Source: Shewanella atlantica
GTDB taxonomy: Bacteria > Pseudomonadota > Gammaproteobacteria > Enterobacterales > Shewanellaceae
Assembly: GCF_003966265.1 (NCBI RefSeq)
Contig: NZ_RXNV01000017.1
Span: 1-64,000, forward strand
Direction: 5' to 3'
DNA: 64,000 nt
The notes beneath the pieces are model-generated. The model saw only the letters and a program-made list of their open reading frames with translations. It was not told where the DNA came from and did not search any database. The stretch's first letter is position 1; the number at the start of each line of letters is the position of its first letter. Of the stretch, positions 25,802 to 34,641 are shown piece after piece. Made by a program: the position numbers and the translations under genes.

Positions 25802-26053
25802 TTATTGCTGTAACTGAGCCTTGGCGGCTTCGACTTTAGAAAAATCTAAGCCTAGCTCAACGACCGCTTCCTTTATCAAGGCTGGGTTTTGCATCACCAA
25901 CCCCATCAGCTGTTGTAGCTTCTCCGGAGGAATGCCTAACTGGCCGATTGTGCCCATAGCCATCAAGGGATTTTCGGTCAGAGTCTGGAACAGATCTTTA
26001 ATCTGTGTGTCACTGATATTGTGTTCTTTTAAGATCGCAAGAATTGGATTCAC
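25802..26053 (-). CDS. DUF2999 family protein
   Basis: This 83-residue helical cytoplasmic protein matches DUF2999: NPILAILKEHNISDTQIKDL, FQTLTENPLMAMGTI, LGIPPEKLQQLMGLVMQNPA and the terminal VELGLDFSKVEAAKAQLQ. The family is largely restricted to Shewanella and relatives and has no known role. The start is GTG at 26053 with AAGGTA about 7 nt upstream. It is transcribed divergently from the zinc-ribbon gene at 26235. Confidence 0.88.
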   Translation of the reverse strand: MNPILAILKEHNISDTQIKDLFQTLTENPLMAMGTIGQLGIPPEKLQQLMGLVMQNPALIKEAVVELGLDFSKVEAAKAQLQQ

Positions 26054-26234
26054 TGCATTACCTTGTATGATTTTGAAGTTAAACAGGCGGTGATTCTACC
26101 ACACATCCCAATTCGAGGTCGGGTAGGGTAGGGTGTGTGGATAGCCCTTGTGGAGAGTTGAGAATAAGATGTCGATTTTATGGGGTGATATCGGCTATGA
26201 TTTTTGGGTCTGCTACTCTCAACAGGTGATAAGA

Positions 26235-26639
26235 ATGAGTGATCAATTCAGATGCTGGCATTGCGGTAAGGCGCTGGAGGAGGTGATTTTGCCTATGTCC
26301 AGGCGCGAGGAGTGTGGGGCTTGCGGCGCGGATCAACACGTGTGCAAGATGTGTGTCTTCTTCAATGATTCTGGCAGAGGCGACTGCAAGGAGGAGCGGG
26401 CCGAGTGGATATCGGATCATGAACGGGCCAATTTTTGTGATTACTTTAAACCATCCGTGAATGGAGCTGGCTCCGGCACGAATACTAATACAAACGCTAA
26501 TAGTGCCAGCGAGCAGGCTCAGGCCGAGTTTGCCGAACTGTTTGGCGATACGCCCAAGCCTTCACCTAAGTCTGAGGACAAGGAGAAGAGTGCTGCCGAG
26601 ATTGCCGAGCAACAACTGCGGGATCTGCTGGGTGGGTGA
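26235..26639 (+). CDS. Small cysteine-rich zinc-ribbon-like protein
   Basis: This is 134 residues from the ATG at 26235 (MSDQFRCWHCGKALEE), chosen because AGGTGA lies 6-8 nt upstream; the longer frame starts inside the promoter. CWHC and CGAC pairs, then CKMC, a distal Cys and NFCDYF, suggest one or two zinc or metal sites in the first 75 residues. A low-complexity Asn/Thr/Ser/Ala linker follows and then a helical tail (SAAEIAEQQLRDLLGG). It is cytoplasmic and conserved-looking, with no known function. Confidence 0.75.
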   Translation: MSDQFRCWHCGKALEEVILPMSRREECGACGADQHVCKMCVFFNDSGRGDCKEERAEWISDHERANFCDYFKPSVNGAGSGTNTNTNANSASEQAQAEFAELFGDTPKPSPKSEDKEKSAAEIAEQQLRDLLGG

Positions 26640-26710
26640 TATGTAATAAAGGGCTAGGTTGTATTTTTTATTGCGAAAGGTGAAAGGAGGGGAAAAACGG
26701 GACTGAGTCG

Positions 26711-26800
26711 ATGGTTAATCTCTTCACAATATTCGGCCCCGTTATCTCTGGTTTTATCTTTGGTTTTAACTTTGGTTTTAGTTATGGCTTAATTCGATAG
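26711..26800 (+). CDS. Putative 29-residue hydrophobic peptide with a four-residue Gly-Phe repeat
   Basis: The ATG at 26711 opens MVNLFTIFGPVISGFIFGFN, then FGFSYGLIR and a stop at 26798-26800. The repeat SGFI/FGFN/FGFS/YGLI is encoded by a 12-bp tandem DNA repeat (26745-26780), which spaces glycines every four residues like a packing face of a membrane helix. A perfect AAAGGAGG lies upstream, but 20 nt from the ATG, which is too far for normal use. It may simply be a minisatellite that happens to be open. Confidence 0.3.
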   Translation: MVNLFTIFGPVISGFIFGFNFGFSYGLIR

Positions 26801-26807
26801 CATGAGC

Positions 26808-27362
26808 CTAAAAAAGGAGCTGGATGGGGAGGATATCGGCTGCGCCTATGCGTAGCAGCATCAACTCTTTTTCCAAATCATGCCTTTCGTTCTTAAGGCT
26901 TTTTTTATCTTCTTTATTGCTCGCCACATCTTGCTTGGCATTGATCTTCTTATTGACCTCTGTAAGTTCTCGCTCGATATCTTTGAGCCGGGATTGAATT
27001 TTAGATATCTTATTTTTGATCTCAAACTGCCGATGACCTTCGTTGTACCGCTTGAGGAATTCGTTATTTGAACAGACCCCGTTGTAGTAAGAACCCTGCA
27101 AGCCTAGCTTGTAACCATTTTCCGGCTGGCAGTAGTTCTCAAGCCCCGCCCGATAGCCCGCTATCCATTGCTCGCTATTCACCCTCAGACCAAATTCACT
27201 GCAGTCTTCTATGTATCCATTCAGTGTAGAAGATGCCGAACCGCTGTTACCGTCGGTCATGCCCAAGGAGTACCAGTCGGAATGTTTACATTGTTCCAGA
27301 TTTAAGCTTGTACATTGAGTCAGGCTCAAGGCCGCTAATGCAGTAAATATTTTAAGTTTCAT
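26808..27362 (-). CDS. DUF2799 lipoprotein
   Basis: This is 184 residues from the ATG at 27362, which has GGGGAGA upstream and gives a lipoprotein signal (MKLKIFTALAALSLTQC, lipobox LTQC). The mature part matches DUF2799: DWYSLGMTDGNSGS, an AGYRAGLENYCQPENGYKLG core and GSYYNGVC. It ends in a long charged helix (about residues 110-170) predicted to form a coiled coil. The lipid anchor implies a location on the periplasmic face of a membrane. The function of the family is unknown. Confidence 0.8.
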   Translation of the reverse strand: MKLKIFTALAALSLTQCTSLNLEQCKHSDWYSLGMTDGNSGSASSTLNGYIEDCSEFGLRVNSEQWIAGYRAGLENYCQPENGYKLGLQGSYYNGVCSNNEFLKRYNEGHRQFEIKNKISKIQSRLKDIERELTEVNKKINAKQDVASNKEDKKSLKNERHDLEKELMLLRIGAADILPIQLLF

Positions 27363-27539
27363 CACATCTCCCCATAGAGTTGAAGACGAGCAATCTATCA
27401 AAGATAGATCGCTTAAGTCTGATGTTTCTTAAAGTATTTACACTTGCATCGATTTGCGGTGCCAATTTAGATAAACCCTTTAATAAATATCACTTTATGT
27501 TTTGTTTTTGTGGGTCTTTGGCTTGGTTTTTGTTTGTTT

Positions 27540-27923
27540 TTAGTTGGGCATTTGTGGTGTTTGGTTTTGTGTTCTGTATTTGAAAAAGTAGAGGTCACCG
27601 ATGGCGATGCTTAAGGCTACCCATAGAAAGCTGTCGATAGATTTAGAACTGTAGGCGATGGACATGATTATCATGGGCGCATTGGCCAAGAATTCCCATG
27701 TATCTGTCTTGCATGGACCAAAAAAACGGTCAGCAGCCTGACCTAAGCTAATCTTGTAAACCAGGCTGGAACAGAAGGTGCCACATATGCAATATAGGGT
27801 TAAGAAAGCTAAGCCTGATACGGCAGTGCCGTAGAGTTGACTGAATTGATAGACTCCATTCAGGTGATCTGCGACTAGACCAAGCGCTAAGCTAAATAAG
27901 ACGGTCGCTATCGATTTGGACAT
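27540..27923 (-). CDS. Small four-helix membrane protein, uncharacterised
   Basis: This is 127 residues with about four transmembrane segments (near 4-20, 33-58, 82-95, 98-115). There is a cysteine-containing CICGTFCSS stretch in helix two and a short basic tail. The start ATG has AAGGAAGGGAT immediately upstream. It follows the membrane zinc-ribbon gene at 27957 by 33 bp on the same strand, so the two are likely co-transcribed. No family was recognised. Confidence 0.65.
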   Translation of the reverse strand: MSKSIATVLFSLALGLVADHLNGVYQFSQLYGTAVSGLAFLTLYCICGTFCSSLVYKISLGQAADRFFGPCKTDTWEFLANAPMIIMSIAYSSKSIDSFLWVALSIAIGDLYFFKYRTQNQTPQMPN

Positions 27924-27956
27924 ATCCCTTCCTTTAAATTTTCCTATTACTTTTTG

Positions 27957-28589
27957 CTAAAGCTTTCTCTTGTTTTTCTGATTCAGGAACAACTTCATGC
28001 CCACTCCAAAAAGTATGCCTCCAAGGGTATTGAATGCGAGTGCTTTCAAGGTGTTTTCAACCGTTAAACCTGCTTGAACGGCTTGAATGACCAGAGTGAG
28101 AAGGAACATGAAAAAACCGAAGAACAGTCCCATCCTGGCGTAAGAGATCGGCTTTGTGGTGGCGCCTGAAAATTCGGCTTTGCTCTTCATGGCTGTTACG
28201 CGCCGATATTCTTTTGCCAGCCATTTTCGCTCGGCCGAACTCCTGAACCAATACCAGATGGGGGAGGTGATGGCCAGAATGAGTAAGCTGGTGAAATTCC
28301 AAAGGCAGGGGATCTTACCTTCACACTCGGGGCAGACATAGCCAAACCAGTGGCCAAATGAGTTGCCTTTTGACCATAACATACCGTCATTCATCGCGTT
28401 ACAGTGTGGGCAAGGGACGATTTGCCGCTCGACTAATGGTTTATCTGAATCTTGGTCGATTAGCGTGACTTTAGGGAGCCGTTGACCCAGCAGGAGTTCA
28501 TTCACGGCCATGGCAGGATTAATCATCCAATGGAGCAGCATAGGGTTTGGAAGCTGCATGGCTTTGAATTTCTGCTTGTCGTACTGCAT
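27957..28589 (-). CDS. Membrane protein with N-terminal zinc ribbon
   Basis: This is 210 residues. After a short N-terminal region (with MLLHWMINPAMAVNELLLGQ) a treble-clef-type zinc ribbon is visible: CPHC (about residue 59) and CPEC (about 87). Transmembrane segments follow near 100-115, 152-172 and 182-202, with a basic stretch between helices and a basic tail (NQKNKRKL). The start ATG has AAGGACGG upstream. It is probably first in a two-gene operon with the 127-residue membrane protein. No function is recognised. Confidence 0.65.
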   Translation of the reverse strand: MQYDKQKFKAMQLPNPMLLHWMINPAMAVNELLLGQRLPKVTLIDQDSDKPLVERQIVPCPHCNAMNDGMLWSKGNSFGHWFGYVCPECEGKIPCLWNFTSLLILAITSPIWYWFRSSAERKWLAKEYRRVTAMKSKAEFSGATTKPISYARMGLFFGFFMFLLTLVIQAVQAGLTVENTLKALAFNTLGGILFGVGMKLFLNQKNKRKL

Positions 28590-28902
28590 TTACCGTCCTT
28601 GTAAAATCGACTCATTTATTTAAGTTTTTCAGCTAAATACTAACATTATTATCGATTGGTATAACTTAATAATTTAACTTACGAAAGAGGCCGTCAACAA
28701 TATCATAACGGTGGTGGTTAATCCTGCCTGGTTTCAGTTAATATCATGAAAATATAAGAGAAAAGTCATTTCAGTGGGAGTGTGGGCCCCTAGTCAGCGT
28801 CCTGCGGACTGTCGGGATCTGCTGGTGTGATACAGAACCACTTGCTTTAACGGCATCTCTGCCTAGTATTTAAGTTGTTGTCGGCAAAGGATTCATCAGG
28901 CT
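28590..28902. other. Divergent intergenic region, nothing further recognised
   Basis: It lies between the zinc-ribbon membrane protein gene (minus) and the cysteine-synthase-like gene (plus). The first half is AT-rich. No repeat, hairpin or operator could be assigned. Confidence 0.5.
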
Positions 28903-30027
28903 ATGAAATCTTCTCCACATTCTCAAGTGCATTCTCAAGAGCAATCCCAAGAGCGTCCTGTAGGGGGGGCTTCCGCACTCTCGCCTGTTCTAGAAAATGT
29001 CACCCAGCTTATCGGAAACACAGATCTGCTGCGTATCAACAGCATTTCAGATCTGACTGGCTGTGAAATATTATTGAAATGCGAACAACAAAATCCGGGC
29101 GGCTCGATTAAAGATCGCGCTGCTTTGCAGATGGTTCAGGACGCGATTTTCAGCGGCAAGCTTAAACCGGGTATGACCATAGTCGAAGGGACAGCGGGCA
29201 ATACCGGTATCGGGTTGGCACTGGTGGCTAAGGCGCTCGGTTTTAAGATGCTGGTGGTCATGCCCAGGGGGCAGGCCCGCGAAAAAGAGCAGATGATAAG
29301 CTTATATGATGCTGAGTTAATGCTGGTGGACGCCTGTCCCTTCGCAGACCCGAACCATTTCTATCACACCGCGAAACGAATTGCTGAGGGGGATGAGCGC
29401 TACTGGTGGGCCGATCAGTTTGAAAATACCAGTAACACCAAGGCGCATTATGAACATACCGGACCGGAGATCTGGCAGCAGACTCAGGGCAAAATAGATG
29501 CAATTGTCTCGGTGGCCGGTACAGGAGGTACCATAGCCGGAAACTCACGCTATCTGTCTGAAAAGCATCATGGGTTGAAAACATGGTTGGTGGATCCTGA
29601 CGGCTCGGGGATCTACTCCTATCTTAAGACCGGTCAGTACGTCTCCAGTGGGAACTCCTTCACCGAAGGGATAGGTATCATGCGCAGCGTCGAAAACTTC
29701 CGTCAGGCAAAGGTGGATAAGGCTATCACATTACCGGACAGGGATCTGATTGCCATTGCGCGGCGGCTCAGGGAGAACGATGGCATTGTGTTAGGCAGTA
29801 GTTCGGCGCTTAACGTTGCGGGTGCACTGTACGCTGCGGCCAAGATGGGGGCGGGTAATACCATAGTGACCTTTAGCTGCGATCTGGCAGAACGATCCTC
29901 TTCCAAGCTCTATAACTCAGACTTTCTTGCGGGTAAGGGGTTTTCCGAGACCGTTGAATCGCTTGATGAGGTGTTTGAACGCTATCAAAGCGAATCCGCC
30001 GATGCGGTGGTCGATGTACATCGTTAA
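28903..30027 (+). CDS. PLP-dependent cysteine synthase-family enzyme (Cds1-like cysteine desulfhydrase or synthase)
   Basis: This 374-residue fold-type II PLP enzyme has the PLP lysine in GGSIKDRAA (Lys70). The phosphate- and substrate-binding loop EGTAGNTGIGLALVA (95-109) is of the Cds1 kind rather than the EPTSGNTG of CysK. Further matches are SVAGTGGTIAG and a VLGSSSALNVAGAL PLP-pyridine loop. The Cds1-like group degrades cysteine to sulfide, pyruvate and ammonia, but synthase activity cannot be excluded. The N terminus carries a His/Ser/Gln-rich extension built on a 12-bp repeat (28918-28953). It converges with a LysR gene, with a shared terminator at 30056. Confidence 0.82.
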   Translation: MKSSPHSQVHSQEQSQERPVGGASALSPVLENVTQLIGNTDLLRINSISDLTGCEILLKCEQQNPGGSIKDRAALQMVQDAIFSGKLKPGMTIVEGTAGNTGIGLALVAKALGFKMLVVMPRGQAREKEQMISLYDAELMLVDACPFADPNHFYHTAKRIAEGDERYWWADQFENTSNTKAHYEHTGPEIWQQTQGKIDAIVSVAGTGGTIAGNSRYLSEKHHGLKTWLVDPDGSGIYSYLKTGQYVSSGNSFTEGIGIMRSVENFRQAKVDKAITLPDRDLIAIARRLRENDGIVLGSSSALNVAGALYAAAKMGAGNTIVTFSCDLAERSSSKLYNSDFLAGKGFSETVESLDEVFERYQSESADAVVDVHR

Positions 30028-30055
30028 TAGCAATCGCTTTAAAGATAAAATTACT

Positions 30056-30081
30056 GACTCGAAGTAACGTACCTTCGAGTC
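30056..30081. terminator. Bidirectional hairpin between convergent genes
   Basis: GACTCGAAG / CTTCGAGTC form a perfect 9-bp stem with an 8-nt loop, placed between the stops of the PLP enzyme gene and the LysR gene. The minus-side tail includes a T-rich stretch. Confidence 0.65.
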
Positions 30082-30130
30082 GGCACACTTTGGTGGGGCT
30101 AGGTACTTGTGGAGCAGGATACTGGCAGGG

Positions 30131-31015
30131 TTAGATAATACCGCCCAATAATCGGCTCACAGTTTGGTAACGGGCTGGTAATTGTCGATTACGTTTCTGT
30201 ACCAGATACAGGGTCTCTTTCACCTGTTTGGCCATTTGAGCAATATAGAGCTCGTCTCGTTGCGGGAAGTTTTTGACCGCACTTTCGGGCAGCACGGTGA
30301 AGCCGAGTCCCTTTGCAACGGGTAGCAGTATTTGATTAACCTGATTAATGTAGCCGGACTTAGGCAGGTCATCCGGGCTCATCTCGGCTAATGCTTTATC
30401 TCCGCATTGTTCGAAATAAAGCGACAGGTAATGTTTCGCATCCGGGTGATCGATTAAGCCACATTCGATGAGTTGCTCCGGGGTGACATCTCTGTTTTCA
30501 TACCCTTGTGGCAGCACTAAACATAGGGTCTCCTCACCTATGATTGCGCTTTGGTAGAGACCAGTCGCAGGAATGTGGGTCACTATGCCTAAGTCGATGT
30601 TTCCGGATTGCAGATCGTGCAAAATTTTCTGGTTGGGTGCGGCTTCAAGTTGAACACTCAATTGTGGATGTTGTTGCTGCAGTGAAAGTAGAGGCGGGTA
30701 CAGCTGCAGGGCCAGAGAGCCCGAGCAAGAGAGCTTACATTGTCCGGCATAGGGGTTGTCGAAGCCGAGAGTCTCAATCAGGTTGGCTTCCCCTTCGGCG
30801 ACCTTCAGCGCATATTCATACACAACTCTTCCCTGCTCGCTGAGTTCAAAACTCTTCTTCTCCCGCTTGATGAGAGAATGGCCGCAGGCATTTTCCAGCT
30901 TCTGAATCTGTTGGCTGACACCAGGCTGCGTCATATGAAGTTTCTCAGCCGTGCGTGTGAAGTGGCCGAGGTCAACCAAGGTTTTGAAGGTATTGAGCCA
31001 GATAGGGTTGAGCAT
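30131..31015 (-). CDS. LysR-family transcriptional regulator
   Basis: This 294-residue protein has an N-terminal helix-turn-helix (NPIWLNTFKTLVDLGHFTRT, with MTQPGVSQQIQKLE as the recognition region) and a LysR effector domain of the type 2 periplasmic fold (about 90-290). It lies downstream of, and on the same strand as, nhaD, and convergent with the PLP enzyme gene. No divergent partner gene points to its target. The effector and regulon are unknown. Confidence 0.88.
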   Translation of the reverse strand: MLNPIWLNTFKTLVDLGHFTRTAEKLHMTQPGVSQQIQKLENACGHSLIKREKKSFELSEQGRVVYEYALKVAEGEANLIETLGFDNPYAGQCKLSCSGSLALQLYPPLLSLQQQHPQLSVQLEAAPNQKILHDLQSGNIDLGIVTHIPATGLYQSAIIGEETLCLVLPQGYENRDVTPEQLIECGLIDHPDAKHYLSLYFEQCGDKALAEMSPDDLPKSGYINQVNQILLPVAKGLGFTVLPESAVKNFPQRDELYIAQMAKQVKETLYLVQKRNRQLPARYQTVSRLLGGII

Positions 31016-31338
31016 AGCAGTCTCATCTTTTGATAGCTTTAGCCGACAACATTAATTCATAACAGTAAATTATGATAGTGAGAGGTATTGATAATTTAAA
31101 ATGTGTAATGTAGTGGCGTACTCTTATGCCATCCAGAGAAGCGACTTTTCCAGCCATTTATATTCGAGGTTTCTATGTCAATGCTATCGTCATCCAGGCG
31201 AACACCCCTTATCCAAGAGCCTTCTCTCATATCGGTATCTCGACACAGATTGCATCTGAAATCCCGCAAGTAGTGATACTTGCGGGATTGAGAGTGATGG
31301 TTTTTGAATCCGGTTAGATAGCTAGTGTTGAAGCTTAA
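31016..31338. other. Intergenic region with a long hairpin
   Basis: It holds the 12-bp perfect hairpin at 31261-31288 and the promoter side of the LysR gene. A 63-codon plus-strand frame at 31126-31317 runs through the hairpin, lacks a ribosome-binding site and is not accepted as a gene. Confidence 0.6.
31261..31288 (-). terminator. 12-bp perfect hairpin downstream of nhaD
   Basis: ATCCCGCAAGTA / TACTTGCGGGAT pair perfectly around a GTGA loop, 51 bp past the nhaD stop. On the minus strand the stem is followed by TTTCAG, so it may terminate nhaD transcripts ahead of the LysR gene. Confidence 0.7.
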
Positions 31339-32814
31339 TTAAAACAGGGATGCATTGAGCCAGAGGTGCACCATAATACTCGCGACATACCCCAGTGCGA
31401 TGACCGGGGTCCACTTAAGATGCGCCGCGAAGGTATAGATCCCCCTGGCCTGTCCCATCAGGGCTACACCAGCCGCGCTGCCTATCGAGAGTAAGCTACC
31501 CCCAACCCCGGCAGTTAAGGTGACCAGCAACCATTGGCCTAATCCCATGTCCGGGTTCATGGTCAATACGGCAAACATCACAGGAATGTTGTCGACTATG
31601 GCCGACAGTACACCGATGGCGATGTTAGCGTAGGTGACATCCCAATGGGTATACATGGCCTCGGATACCAAACTCAGATAACCCATAAAGCCTAAACCAC
31701 CGACGCACAATACCACGCCGTAGAAGAAGAGCAGGGTGTCCCATTCGGCTCTGGCGATGCGGGTGAACACATCGAAAGGCACCACATGTCCCAGATAGGT
31801 AAGACGTTTCTCATCTTGAGCTCTCTCGGCCAGCTTTCGTTTTCTTGCCACCGACTTATCGAAGGTCATACGCAGGAAAAAACCGAAAAATTGCAGGAAA
31901 CCAAGCCCTGTCATCATGCCCAGCACCGGAGGCAGCCCCAGGAAGGTATGAGTGCACACTGCGGTTGCTATGGTGAGTAAAAACAGGACTACGATCCGTT
32001 TAGCCCCGCGCTTCATGATCACCTCTTCCTCTTGTACCTTCTGAGTGCGATTGACAATGAACAGGCTCATTATGGTCGCAGGAACAATGTAGTTCACCAG
32101 TGATGGGATAAACAGGTCTATAAACTGTGTAAATTGAACGACCCCTTTCTGCCACACCATCAGGGTGGTGATATCGCCGAAGGGGCTAAACGCGCCTCCG
32201 GCGTTGGCAGCGATGACAATATTGATACAGGCCAGGGAGATAAACTTATGGTTGATACCGCCAACCTTCATCACCACAGCGCACATAAGCAGAGCCGTGG
32301 TCAGGTTATCGGCGATGGGGGAGATAAAAAACGACATAAAACCCGTCAGCCAAAATACCGTTCTCAGGCTGAAGCCGCGCCCGATCATCCAGGCTCTCAG
32401 AGCATCAAACAGTTGGCGTTCTTCCATGGCATTGATATAGGTCATTGCTACCAACAGGAAGAGAAACAGCTCTGCATAGTCCAGCAGGTTATGTTTAAAA
32501 GCGGCCTCTGATAGCTCTGACATGCCATTTTGTACATAGATAAATCCGATAATGCCCCAGATAAGCCCCGCCGCGACCAGTACCGGCTTAGATTTACGCA
32601 GGTGAAGCACCTCTTCTCCCATGACCAGCAGATAAGAGAGTACGAAAATAAATATGGCGAGATAACCCGCTGCCGTGGTGGTCAGGTCTAATATCTGCCC
32701 CGAACTTCCCGATGAGCTGGCAAATACCGACGGGGAAAACAGAACACCTAAGAATAGAAGAAACTGAATTAACTGCGAGGAGACTCTGCCTCCTAAGGGC
32801 CGGATTGATTTCAT
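31339..32814 (-). CDS. nhaD: NhaD-type Na+/H+ antiporter
   Basis: This 491-residue inner-membrane protein of the ArsB/NhaD superfamily has 11-13 transmembrane helices. Conserved stretches include SFFISPIADNLTTALLMCAV (the ion-pathway region with polar Asn and Thr in a helix), ANAGGAFSPFGDITTLMVW and, near the end, SAIVDNIPVMFAVL and GGSLLSIGSAAGVALMG. The first 32 residues are a cleavable-looking signal (SVFA-SSS), as in other NhaD proteins. It exchanges cytoplasmic Na+ or Li+ for protons and is typical of marine and haloalkaline bacteria. It appears monocistronic. Confidence 0.93.
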   Translation of the reverse strand: MKSIRPLGGRVSSQLIQFLLFLGVLFSPSVFASSSGSSGQILDLTTTAAGYLAIFIFVLSYLLVMGEEVLHLRKSKPVLVAAGLIWGIIGFIYVQNGMSELSEAAFKHNLLDYAELFLFLLVAMTYINAMEERQLFDALRAWMIGRGFSLRTVFWLTGFMSFFISPIADNLTTALLMCAVVMKVGGINHKFISLACINIVIAANAGGAFSPFGDITTLMVWQKGVVQFTQFIDLFIPSLVNYIVPATIMSLFIVNRTQKVQEEEVIMKRGAKRIVVLFLLTIATAVCTHTFLGLPPVLGMMTGLGFLQFFGFFLRMTFDKSVARKRKLAERAQDEKRLTYLGHVVPFDVFTRIARAEWDTLLFFYGVVLCVGGLGFMGYLSLVSEAMYTHWDVTYANIAIGVLSAIVDNIPVMFAVLTMNPDMGLGQWLLVTLTAGVGGSLLSIGSAAGVALMGQARGIYTFAAHLKWTPVIALGYVASIMVHLWLNASLF

Positions 32815-33140
32815 TAAATCTTCTCTATGCTAGAAAGAGAGCAAAAATTACCACATCAGCCCCCTATAAAATATTGATGGTCCTCAAGGTTTATCGTATT
32901 AACGTTACCTTAATCACGAAGCTGCATCAATCTGTCGTCTTCTGCGTATCAGGTTTATTACAACTGAATGATACCTTAGTGTTGGAAAAATGGATTCCGG
33001 GTGGCTAGTTGTGTGTCGATAGCGAACCCGCATTGGGGTGGTGATAAAGCCTGAAAGCCGCTAAAGTCTAGTGTCATCTCTTTTTCCAAAAATGAGCCTA
33101 TACCATAAGCTCAAACCAATAACGAAACACGGCAGCGAAT
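32815..33140. other. Divergent nhaD/ppiB promoter region
   Basis: No gene, repeat or strong hairpin. It should hold the promoters of nhaD (minus) and ppiB (plus). A plus frame at 32712-33008 mostly antisense to nhaD is not accepted. Confidence 0.5.
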
Positions 33141-33635
33141 ATGATTATTTTTACAACCAATTTAGGCGATATCACTATAGAACTCGATGTTGAGCACGCC
33201 CCGGTCAGTGCGAAAAACTTCCTGAGATACTGTCAGGAAGGTTTCTATGAAGGCACGATATTTCATCGTGTGATCAAGGGTTTTATGGTGCAAGGCGGCG
33301 GACTGACTGCCGATATGGATGAGAAGCCGACTCGCGCAGCTATCGTAAACGAAGCCAACAGAGGCTTGAAGAATGTCATCGGCTCTATCGCTATGGCGCG
33401 CACCGATGCGCCGCACTCTGCTACCGGGCAATTTTTTATTAACTTAGCCGATAACAGCTTCCTGGATCATACCTCGACCACCAATGCGGGCTGGGGCTAT
33501 GCCGTGTTTGGTAAGGTTACTGCCGGGATGGATGTCATCAGAAAGATAGAGAAAGCCAAAACCACTAGTGTAGCGGATCATGACGATGTGCCACGAGAGC
33601 CAATAGTTGTTGAGAAGGTTACAGTGACAGAGTGA
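33141..33635 (+). CDS. ppiB: Peptidyl-prolyl cis-trans isomerase B (cyclophilin)
   Basis: This 164-residue cytoplasmic cyclophilin has no signal peptide. Landmark catalytic segments are FHRVIKGFMVQGG (Phe, His and Arg of the active site), GSIAMARTDAPHSATGQFFI, NNSFLDH-type sequence at DNSFLDH and GYAVFGKVTAGMDV. Its length and order match bacterial PpiB. It accelerates proline isomerisation in protein folding. It is a single gene with a hairpin terminator at 33698. Confidence 0.96.
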   Translation: MIIFTTNLGDITIELDVEHAPVSAKNFLRYCQEGFYEGTIFHRVIKGFMVQGGGLTADMDEKPTRAAIVNEANRGLKNVIGSIAMARTDAPHSATGQFFINLADNSFLDHTSTTNAGWGYAVFGKVTAGMDVIRKIEKAKTTSVADHDDVPREPIVVEKVTVTE

Positions 33636-33697
33636 TACTCATCTGTATCGAAATCTAACCGATTTAATCGTTCGTGTTAAGCATAGATGAACAGCCG

Positions 33698-33722
33698 AGG
33701 CATCACCGAAATAGTGATGCCT
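33698..33722 (+). terminator. Hairpin terminator after ppiB
   Basis: AGGCATCAC / GTGATGCCT form a 9-bp stem with a 7-nt loop, followed by TAGTTCTTATT. It lies between the stops of the convergent ppiB and pldA genes. Confidence 0.75.
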
Positions 33723-33747
33723 TAGTTCTTATTACTAACAGAATGAG

Positions 33748-34641
33748 CTAGAGAATGTCGTTAATCGATACACCTATGCCGATGCGTTGGGTATGGGCGT
33801 TGTAATCGATAAGGCTCTCACCGTAACCATTGAAGTATTGGGTATAGAGCCTCAAGTTTCCGATTATCGGATAGCTCCATGTCAGCTCTATCGCGCCGTA
33901 GTTAGGCGATGACAGGTTGTTGCGCAGCATCATGGTAAATCTGTGTTCGTCCAGACCATAGACGCCGGAAAGTTCGAAGTTACCCATATAGTCTTCTATA
34001 TCCGGATTATCGTCACCGCGGGGGTCGTCTGCCGACTCCTTCTCATCTTCGGGAATACGCCACCACACTTTGCCTGCGAGAGCGAAGGGACCGCCATCGA
34101 ACACCATGGTGCCATAGATGCGGTTCCAGCTGCGGGAACGACTTGGAGTTTGGCCATTAGACTGATGCACGGCGCCGATGCCCCAGAATGAGTTGGTCAT
34201 GCCGGCGATCTCCCAATCGTTATTGAACAACATGAATATCTCGGGTTCATGGTTGGTTTCACGAAAAGGTGAGGAGATATCTTTGTTATAGACCTGCCAG
34301 TAAGACTGGTTGGTGTAGGCCACAAACAGGTGTCCGTTGTCACCGAAGACGTTGTACATCAAGGGAAACTTAAAACTTATCTGAAACTTAGCTTCGACGT
34401 TATCGATTACAGGCTCTATGTCTTGCTGCTCAGCCTCCGGGAGAAAGGGGGCGATATTCGGGTTGTCGTTATAGGTGGCAAACAGAATATAGTTCACCTT
34501 ATGGGGCGTGAGAACGAAGGGAAGCTCTGCAGTTAAGAGTTCATCTTTCAACCTGTTTTCAACCAGGGAATCCTCGGCGTGCACCGTTAGGCTGGTGATG
34601 GCCAAAAAAGCTAGCATGATGCAGCTGCGGTATATCGTCAT
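33748..34641 (-). CDS. pldA: Outer-membrane phospholipase A (PldA/OMPLA)
   Basis: This is about 297 residues from the ATG at 34641 (signal MTIYRSCIMLAFLAITSLTV, cleaved near VHA-EDS), with TGGATACC upstream. The OMPLA catalytic set is visible: HQSNGQ supplies His159 and Ser161, and RSWNRIYG supplies Asn173. Twelve barrel strands follow, with WRIPEDE and YFNGYGESLIDYN near the end. The enzyme hydrolyses phospholipids that reach the outer leaflet and acts as a calcium-dependent dimer. A linker of Asp/Glu residues (PEDEKESADDPRGDDNPD) forms an acidic loop. It is a single gene. Confidence 0.92.
   Translation of the reverse strand: MTIYRSCIMLAFLAITSLTVHAEDSLVENRLKDELLTAELPFVLTPHKVNYILFATYNDNPNIAPFLPEAEQQDIEPVIDNVEAKFQISFKFPLMYNVFGDNGHLFVAYTNQSYWQVYNKDISSPFRETNHEPEIFMLFNNDWEIAGMTNSFWGIGAVHQSNGQTPSRSRSWNRIYGTMVFDGGPFALAGKVWWRIPEDEKESADDPRGDDNPDIEDYMGNFELSGVYGLDEHRFTMMLRNNLSSPNYGAIELTWSYPIIGNLRLYTQYFNGYGESLIDYNAHTQRIGIGVSINDIL

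Noticed and set aside
31126..31317. 63-codon plus-strand ORF downstream of nhaD
   Set aside because: It runs through the 12-bp perfect hairpin, lacks a ribosome-binding site and has no domain.
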